DNA from: JAEZKC01 sp046538945
Lineage (GTDB): Bacteria; Fibrobacterota; Chitinivibrionia; Chitinivibrionales; Chitinispirillaceae
DNA: 8,966 nucleotides
Assembly (NCBI GenBank): GCA_046538945.1
Contig: JBKHHW010000124.1
Location: forward strand, 1 to 8,966
Reading direction: 5' to 3'
Within the stretch, counting starts at the first letter, position 1, and the number at the start of each line of letters is the position of its first letter. The translations under genes were made by a program, and so were the position numbers. Below the pieces are notes generated by a model, which was given only the letters and a program-made list of their open reading frames with translations, was not told the DNA's origin and did no database searches. Shown here piece after piece: positions 5,501-8,966 of the stretch.

Positions 5501-8075
5501 AATGCAGACCCGTTGTGGGTTCATCAAACAGAAAAAGGGTTCCTTCTTCTACTCTTCCCGATCCGGTCGAGGCGAGGTGACCGGCGAGCTTGAGCCGCTG
5601 CGCTTCTCCGCCGCTCAGCGTTGGAACAGGCTGCCCCAGTTTGATGTAGGATAATCCCACTTCTGAGAGTGGTTCGAGACGACGCAGAATAGCGTGATTT
5701 TCACCGAAAAAACCGCACGATTCTTCGACTGTCAAATCAAGCACTTCTGAAAAGGAGAGTCTCCTTCCGTCACTACCGTTAACTTTGACCTCGAGGACTT
5801 CCGACCGGAAGCGTTTACCGTCACAATCAGCGCACCGGATGTAGACATCGCTGAGAAACTGCATCTCGACGTGCTCGAAACCGTTACCGCCGCAGGTGGG
5901 GCAGCGCCCGTTTCCCGAGTTGAAGCTGAATGTGCCTGCCGTGTATCCTCTCTCACGTGAGAGGTCCTGTTCCGCAAAGAGCTTTCTTATGGGGTCAAGC
6001 GCACCCACGTAGCTTGCCGGATTGGATCTGGTTGTTTTCCCGATCGGGTTCTGATCCACCATCACGATATCGGAAATATGCTGGTGCCCTCTGATTTCTT
6101 TATGGTTACCCGGTTGCTCAACCGGCTTTGCTTTCAATGATCGGATACCGTTATAGAGAATATCCTGAATGAGGGTGCTCTTGCCGGAACCACTCACACC
6201 TGTAACGCATACCAGGTGATTTAGTGGAATCGACACATCGATGGTTTTTAAGTTATGTTCCTCCGCCCCGATTATTTCTATCGTCCTGGTCGACTTTTTG
6301 GGTACTTTCCGGGTTGTGACATCCACAGAACTCAATTTACCGCTAAGATAAGGTGCAGTTTGAGAATCTTTGGCTTTGAGTATCTGATGCAGCGGACCCT
6401 GAAAAACAATCTGCCCTCCATGCTCTCCCGGACCGGGACCCATGTCGATCACGTAATCGGCGGCTTTGATCACGTCTGGATCATGCTCCACCACGACGAG
6501 GCTGTTGCCCGCATCCCGCAGCCTGTGCAGAACCTTTATCAGTCGGCCGATATCGCGGGGATGAAGTCCAATGCTGGGTTCGTCAAGAACAAAGAGTGTG
6601 TTCACAAGACAGGTCCCCAGTGCTGTGGTGAGGTTTATTCTCTGTACCTCTCCACCGCTGAGAGTGCGGGACTGACGATCGAGAGTAAGATATCCCAGTC
6701 CTACTTCGTTGAGGTATTCCAGTCGGCTTTTAATTTCCTTAATGACCAGCTCCGCTGCTTCATCGAGATCACTTTTTTTGGAGAACGATTCGAAAAACGC
6801 CACACACTCGCTTATGGGAAGCTGCATCAGGTCATGAATCGAATAGGGACCGACCTTCCACAGAAGAACCTCTGGTTTGAGTCGCGCACCGTTACAATCC
6901 GGGCAGAGGTGGTAGCTGCGGTAGCGCGAAAGAAGTACTCTGATGTGCATTTTATAGCTTTTGCTCTCAAGCCATTCGAAAAAGCGTTTCACACCATACC
7001 ATTTGCCGTCTTCCCAGCGTCCTTCACCTTCCAGAACCCACTCTTTTTGCGCTTTAGTCAGTTTGTTCCAGGGCTTATCAAGCGGTATCCCCCTTTTGCG
7101 GGCAAACTGCTCCATCTCCTCCTGGCACTCGCGGTAGCTTTCCGTCTGCCACGGTCTGATTGCTCCCTGCGAAAGAGAAAGCGAAGGGTCCGGTATCACG
7201 AGAGAGTAGTCGATGCCTATCACCCGGCCGAATCCGCGGCAGGTTTCACAAGCACCCAGAGGCGAATTAAACGAGAAGAGGCTCGGCGAAGGAACGCTGT
7301 AGCTGATATCGCACTCTGCGCAGTGAAGTCCGGAAGAGAAGTGTTGGGGGGAATGGGCGTTACCCGACGAATCGGTGGAATAGATACTTACCTTTCCGCT
7401 TCCCGCCTGCAGCGCCTGCTCGAGGTCTTCCACGATTCTGTCGCGGTTATCGGGACTGACTGTCACTCTGTCCTGAATCACCTCTATGAGCGAATCGCTT
7501 TTGGATAAAATGCGGGTGTATCCCTTCGATTCCAGAATATCCAGAATCTCCTGCCCGGAAAAATTTGCGGGAACAGCGATTTTGAAAGTGATCAGAACAG
7601 GATTTTTGTTCTGTGAATCATTCAGAAGCGTCTTAAGTATTGATTCTGCGCTCTCCTGTCTTATTTCCTGACCGCAGCTTCTGCAGAAAAGGCGGGCGCA
7701 GCGGGAGAAGAGAAGTTTCAGGTGATCATTGAGTTCGGTCATGGTCCCCACGGTGGAACGTGAGGTGCGCACCGGATTGGTCTGGTCGATGGCAATGGAT
7801 GGCGGTATTCCGTCGATTTTTTCCACAGCCGGCTTGTCCATTCTTTCCAAAAACTGCCGTGCATAGGAGGAAAACGTCTCCACGTACCTGCGCTGCCCTT
7901 CGGCGTAGATCGTATCGAATGCCAGGGATGATTTCCCGGAGCCGCTCACTCCGGTGATTACTACCAGCTTATTCAGAGGGAGCTTGAGGGAGAGGTCTTT
8001 GAGATTGTTCTGATTAGCCCCTTCAATGGTGATAAAGCCCCCGGAGGGACTGGTTTTTCTGCTTTTCTTCTTCAT
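2550..8075 (-). CDS. uvrA: Excinuclease ABC subunit A, tandem-duplicated (fused double-length UvrA)
   Basis: UvrA is the DNA-damage-sensing ABC ATPase of nucleotide excision repair. It normally works as a dimer of proteins near 940 residues that loads UvrB; this gene encodes about 1,841 residues holding two UvrA units, roughly 13-933 and 955-1816, joined by a short linker. Four ABC modules are intact. Walker A (GVSGSGKS) lysines are at 48, 632, 990 and 1505. LSGGE signatures start at 472, 820, 1346 and 1694. Walker B Asp-Glu pairs are at 498, 851, 1372 and 1730. Both halves keep the C-terminal zinc finger as CX2C-X19-CX2C (from 725 and 1604). The spacing between the inner CXXC pairs differs: the insertion domain spans about 111 residues in half one (280-390) but 31 in half two (1234-1264). 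The UvrB-binding region looks canonical in half two and diverged in half one. A lysine-rich tail ends the protein (1818-1841). The ATG at 8075 (MKKKSRK) was preferred to an in-frame ATG at 8165 because the extra 30 residues do not look like UvrA; its ribosome-binding site is a weak AAGAGAAG. Confidence 0.95.
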   Translation of the reverse strand: MKKKSRKTSPSGGFITIEGANQNNLKDLSLKLPLNKLVVITGVSGSGKSSLAFDTIYAEGQRRYVETFSSYARQFLERMDKPAVEKIDGIPPSIAIDQTNPVRTSRSTVGTMTELNDHLKLLFSRCARLFCRSCGQEIRQESAESILKTLLNDSQNKNPVLITFKIAVPANFSGQEILDILESKGYTRILSKSDSLIEVIQDRVTVSPDNRDRIVEDLEQALQAGSGKVSIYSTDSSGNAHSPQHFSSGLHCAECDISYSVPSPSLFSFNSPLGACETCRGFGRVIGIDYSLVIPDPSLSLSQGAIRPWQTESYRECQEEMEQFARKRGIPLDKPWNKLTKAQKEWVLEGEGRWEDGKWYGVKRFFEWLESKSYKMHIRVLLSRYRSYHLCPDCNGARLKPEVLLWKVGPYSIHDLMQLPISECVAFFESFSKKSDLDEAAELVIKEIKSRLEYLNEVGLGYLTLDRQSRTLSGGEVQRINLTTALGTCLVNTLFVLDEPSIGLHPRDIGRLIKVLHRLRDAGNSLVVVEHDPDVIKAADYVIDMGPGPGEHGGQIVFQGPLHQILKAKDSQTAPYLSGKLSSVDVTTRKVPKKSTRTIEIIGAEEHNLKTIDVSIPLNHLVCVTGVSGSGKSTLIQDILYNGIRSLKAKPVEQPGNHKEIRGHQHISDIVMVDQNPIGKTTRSNPASYVGALDPIRKLFAEQDLSRERGYTAGTFSFNSGNGRCPTCGGNGFEHVEMQFLSDVYIRCADCDGKRFRSEVLEVKVNGSDGRRLSFSEVLDLTVEESCGFFGENHAILRRLEPLSEVGLSYIKLGQPVPTLSGGEAQRLKLAGHLASTGSGRVEEGTLFLFDEPTTGLHFKDISVLMKAFRKLVEAGHSAVIIEHNIDCILASDWIIDLGPEGGDKGGFVVCTGTPEQIASCEESHTGRALKESHLVEVSVPDKNVISLTATPFSEGIAIRNAREHNLKNISLDIPRSSFTVITGVSGSGKSTVAFDILFAEGQRRYLESLNAYARQFVQPSSRPDVDSIAGVPPTVAIEQRTSRGGRKSTVATVTEIYHYLRLLFVKLGTQHCPQCMVPIESRSPDSIIASMMKSYKGQTLELVSPLVSARKGIYKELAAWASQKGFDFLYVDGKKVPTSPWPKLDRYKEHTIELPVGECKVSAETEKELRDFLAAALEHGGGTVKAVIKGRGKGSTRLYSTQRTCPECSRSFQELDPRMFSYNSKHGWCPDCFGTGLELAGFDEEQTGEEIFWNDWYEGSEQECSSCGGKRLRPEVLAVLFRSKSISDYTDFTIAQASEQVRQIEWTKREEEIARDIVTELLSRLSFLKSVGLGYLSLDRAAPTLSGGEAQRIRLASQLGSNLRGVCYILDEPTIGLHPRDNDMLLNTLASLKNKGNTVVVVEHDEETIRRAEHIIDLGPKGGVRGGEILVAGTLKDLIKSSHSVTGQFLRDPLKHHHSKVRKHPGKGTAIDISKAGLHNLKCVDVSIPIGRLVAVTGVSGSGKSTLIRDILYDNLKALTSRKGKKSGTPIPLRGCKNITGYESIDRVLEVDQRPIGKTPRSCPATYVGFWDHIRKLFAKTPEAMMRGYSPSRFSFNVEGGRCKGCDGQGMRKIEMSFLPNVSVPCDVCNGARFNQETLSILFKGKSIGDVLRMSVDEAVEFFSSHKKIYSDLKLLQDVGLGYLSLGQQSPALSGGEAQRIKLVTELGRSGQKRSRGGEKNMRTLYVLDEPTIGLHMADTEMLIKVLHRLVDAGNSVVVIEHDPDVIAEADWVIDLGPEGGENGGTIVAQGSPWELIEKKHEVSHTAKYLKSFLGNREKANKKNGPKQKPVKKRKSVTGK

Positions 8076-8094
8076 TTCTTCTCTTGTTCGGACG

Positions 8095-8157
8095 TTCTGA
8101 ATATTTCTGAATGGTCGAATATTAAGTACGGATATGTAATAAGGACTGGGGTGTGAA
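8095..8157 (-). promoter_or_regulatory. uvrA upstream region: weak promoter candidate and direct repeat
   Basis: Reading the minus strand, TTCACA (8157-8152, 5 of 6 matches to a -35) lies 17 bases from TATCCG (8134-8129), a poor -10. TAATAT (8124-8119) is a better -10-like hexamer but has no good -35. Closer to the gene, TTCTGAAT occurs twice on the plus strand (8095-8102 and 8105-8112), a 10-base period equal to about one helical turn, which suggests an operator. No LexA-type palindrome is visible. The true promoter is uncertain. Confidence 0.25.
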
Positions 8158-8263
8158 AATACCATCGGGGAGGGTCGGGGAGAAAGATCGTGGGAAATGA
8201 ACCGAATAGCAAACGGCGAATAGCGAAGTGAAGAAACAAATGTACGCTCTTTCTCCTTCCTAC

Positions 8264-8292
8264 TTGTTCGATCAATAATAATATGCTAAGAT
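8264..8292 (+). promoter_or_regulatory. Candidate promoter for the PAS-domain gene
   Basis: TTGTTC (8264-8269) and TAAGAT (8287-8292) are separated by 17 bases in an A/T-rich stretch. The match to the sigma-70 consensus is modest: 3 of 6 and 4 of 6. Transcription would begin near 8299, giving a leader of about 34 bases before the ATG at 8333. It is divergent to uvrA. Upstream, CGAATAGC is repeated at 8203-8210 and 8217-8224. Confidence 0.35.
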
Positions 8293-8332
8293 ATGTATCT
8301 CAATTCCCGGGACATCGGCACCAGGTAAAAAA

Positions 8333-8966
8333 ATGGTTGAACATTATTTCGGATATGCTCGCTTCAGACTGTTGGATAGAGCATCAGAGGTCATCAAACT
8401 CCGTATAACCGAGATTAATTCACAACTGAGTGCTCTTGCCGGTTGGAGTCCGGGCCAGGTGTTGTCTTTTGATGGGAAAACGGATACCGTTGAAACGGGC
8501 AGCGATATCAACTGGTTCGTAATTCTTGCAGAAATTGCCGATAAGGGCCGGGATTGGTTTGAAGAGAGATACTACCCTTCGTTGAAAAAGAACCTGCAGT
8601 TAAGGGCTCATTTCCCTCAAGAGAATGAATTCGTACTTTTTGCCAATGAGATTTCCAGTATTACAAGACTACTCTCCGACAATGAGCACCAGGTTCGAAA
8701 GATCGATGCAGCAGAAATTCAGCTTAAAAATCAAGAGAACGAGGAACCCTATACTGGTATTACTGAACGTAAAGAACAGGAGGAGATGCTTCGGAAGAGC
8801 GAAGAAAGATTTCGGCTTTTAGCTGAAAATGCCAGGGATCTCATTTTTCGGATCAGATTGCAGCCTAAGCGGGAATTTGAATATGTGAGTCCTTCTTCTG
8901 TTTATTTTACAGGATATACTCCCGAGGAGCATTATGAAGATCCGTCTCTAAGTGAAAAAATAGTCC
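8333..8966 (+). CDS. PAS-domain sensor protein, N-terminal part (gene runs off the window)
   Basis: An open frame starts at ATG 8333, preceded by AGG (8323-8325) seven bases upstream, and continues for 211 codons to the window edge without a stop. Residues 1-135 are soluble in character, with no obvious membrane segment or signal peptide and no family I recognise. Residues 142-160 (GITERKEQEEMLRKSEERF) are the typical coiled linker between PAS/PAC modules in sensor proteins. A PAS S-box begins near 156, including FRLLAENARDLIF (160-172), then EYVSPSS (183-189) and the TGYTPEE segment (193-199). Proteins of this layout usually end in a histidine kinase or a GGDEF/EAL module, but the output domain lies outside the window. 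The absence of membrane helices so far suggests a cytoplasmic sensor. The gene is divergent from uvrA with a 257-base gap, so a functional link is not implied. Confidence 0.8.
   Translation, partial: MVEHYFGYARFRLLDRASEVIKLRITEINSQLSALAGWSPGQVLSFDGKTDTVETGSDINWFVILAEIADKGRDWFEERYYPSLKKNLQLRAHFPQENEFVLFANEISSITRLLSDNEHQVRKIDAAEIQLKNQENEEPYTGITERKEQEEMLRKSEERFRLLAENARDLIFRIRLQPKREFEYVSPSSVYFTGYTPEEHYEDPSLSEKIV

Noticed and set aside
6255..7508. A 417-codon open frame on the plus strand, opposite uvrA
   Set aside because: It is fully antisense to the conserved first half of UvrA, and its translation shows no recognisable domain. Long opposite-strand frames are common across well-constrained GC-moderate genes.
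8084..8097. Possible LexA (SOS) box upstream of uvrA
   Set aside because: On the minus strand the sequence is GAAC-GTCC-GAAC, a direct repeat. The Gram-positive-type box needs GAAC-N4-GTTC, and no CTGT-N8-ACAG is visible.
8076..8165. A 30-residue N-terminal extension of UvrA from the ATG at 8165
   Set aside because: The extra residues do not resemble UvrA, while the ATG at 8075 puts the conserved start (ITIEGANQNNLK) about 15 residues in, as in single-length UvrA.

Overview
This 8,966-base window comes from a bacterial chromosome. GC content is moderate, close to half by eye, and ribosome-binding sites are of the standard Shine-Dalgarno type. I cannot name the phylum. The best taxonomic clue is the uvrA gene, which encodes one polypeptide of about 1,841 residues made of two complete UvrA-like halves. 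Chlamydiae are the well-known lineage with such a fused, double-length UvrA, but the form may occur elsewhere. The PAS sensor gene, the free-living style of gene content and the repeat-rich intergenic DNA do not suggest an obligate intracellular genome.

Layout. Positions 1-60 hold the rho-independent terminator of a gene lying to the left. Positions 58-336 hold a strong stem-loop, the first copy of a palindromic repeat, a plausible promoter and a long leader. The leader serves a plus-strand antiporter gene (337-1542) of the SLC9B/NHA-like double-aspartate type. Positions 1543-2149 are a convergent intergenic region with three more palindrome copies and about 330 bases of unassigned DNA. On the minus strand, uvrA (start near 8075, stop at 2550) is followed 28 bases later by a small gene for a DUF2007-type protein with a C-terminal zinc ribbon (2521 down to 2150); the two look co-transcribed. 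Positions 8076-8332 are a divergent promoter region. From 8333 to the window end a plus-strand gene encodes the start of a PAS-domain sensor protein, with no stop inside the window.

The four palindromes are the most distinctive non-coding signal. Three are exactly 44 bases, with 12-base arms (CCCCGGAGGTGA / TCACCTCCGGGG) around a 20-base spacer; the fourth is a shortened 36-base version. All lie on the 3' side of genes and none lies in the divergent promoter region. The stem carries a perfect Shine-Dalgarno sequence in one arm and the matching 16S tail sequence in the other.

The most notable protein feature is the asymmetry of the fused UvrA. The first half keeps a full-length insertion domain but has a diverged UvrB-binding region. 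The second half has a canonical-looking UvrB-binding region but only about 31 residues where the insertion domain should be. This looks like a division of labour within a covalent UvrA dimer. It is an inference from motif spacing, not a demonstrated function.
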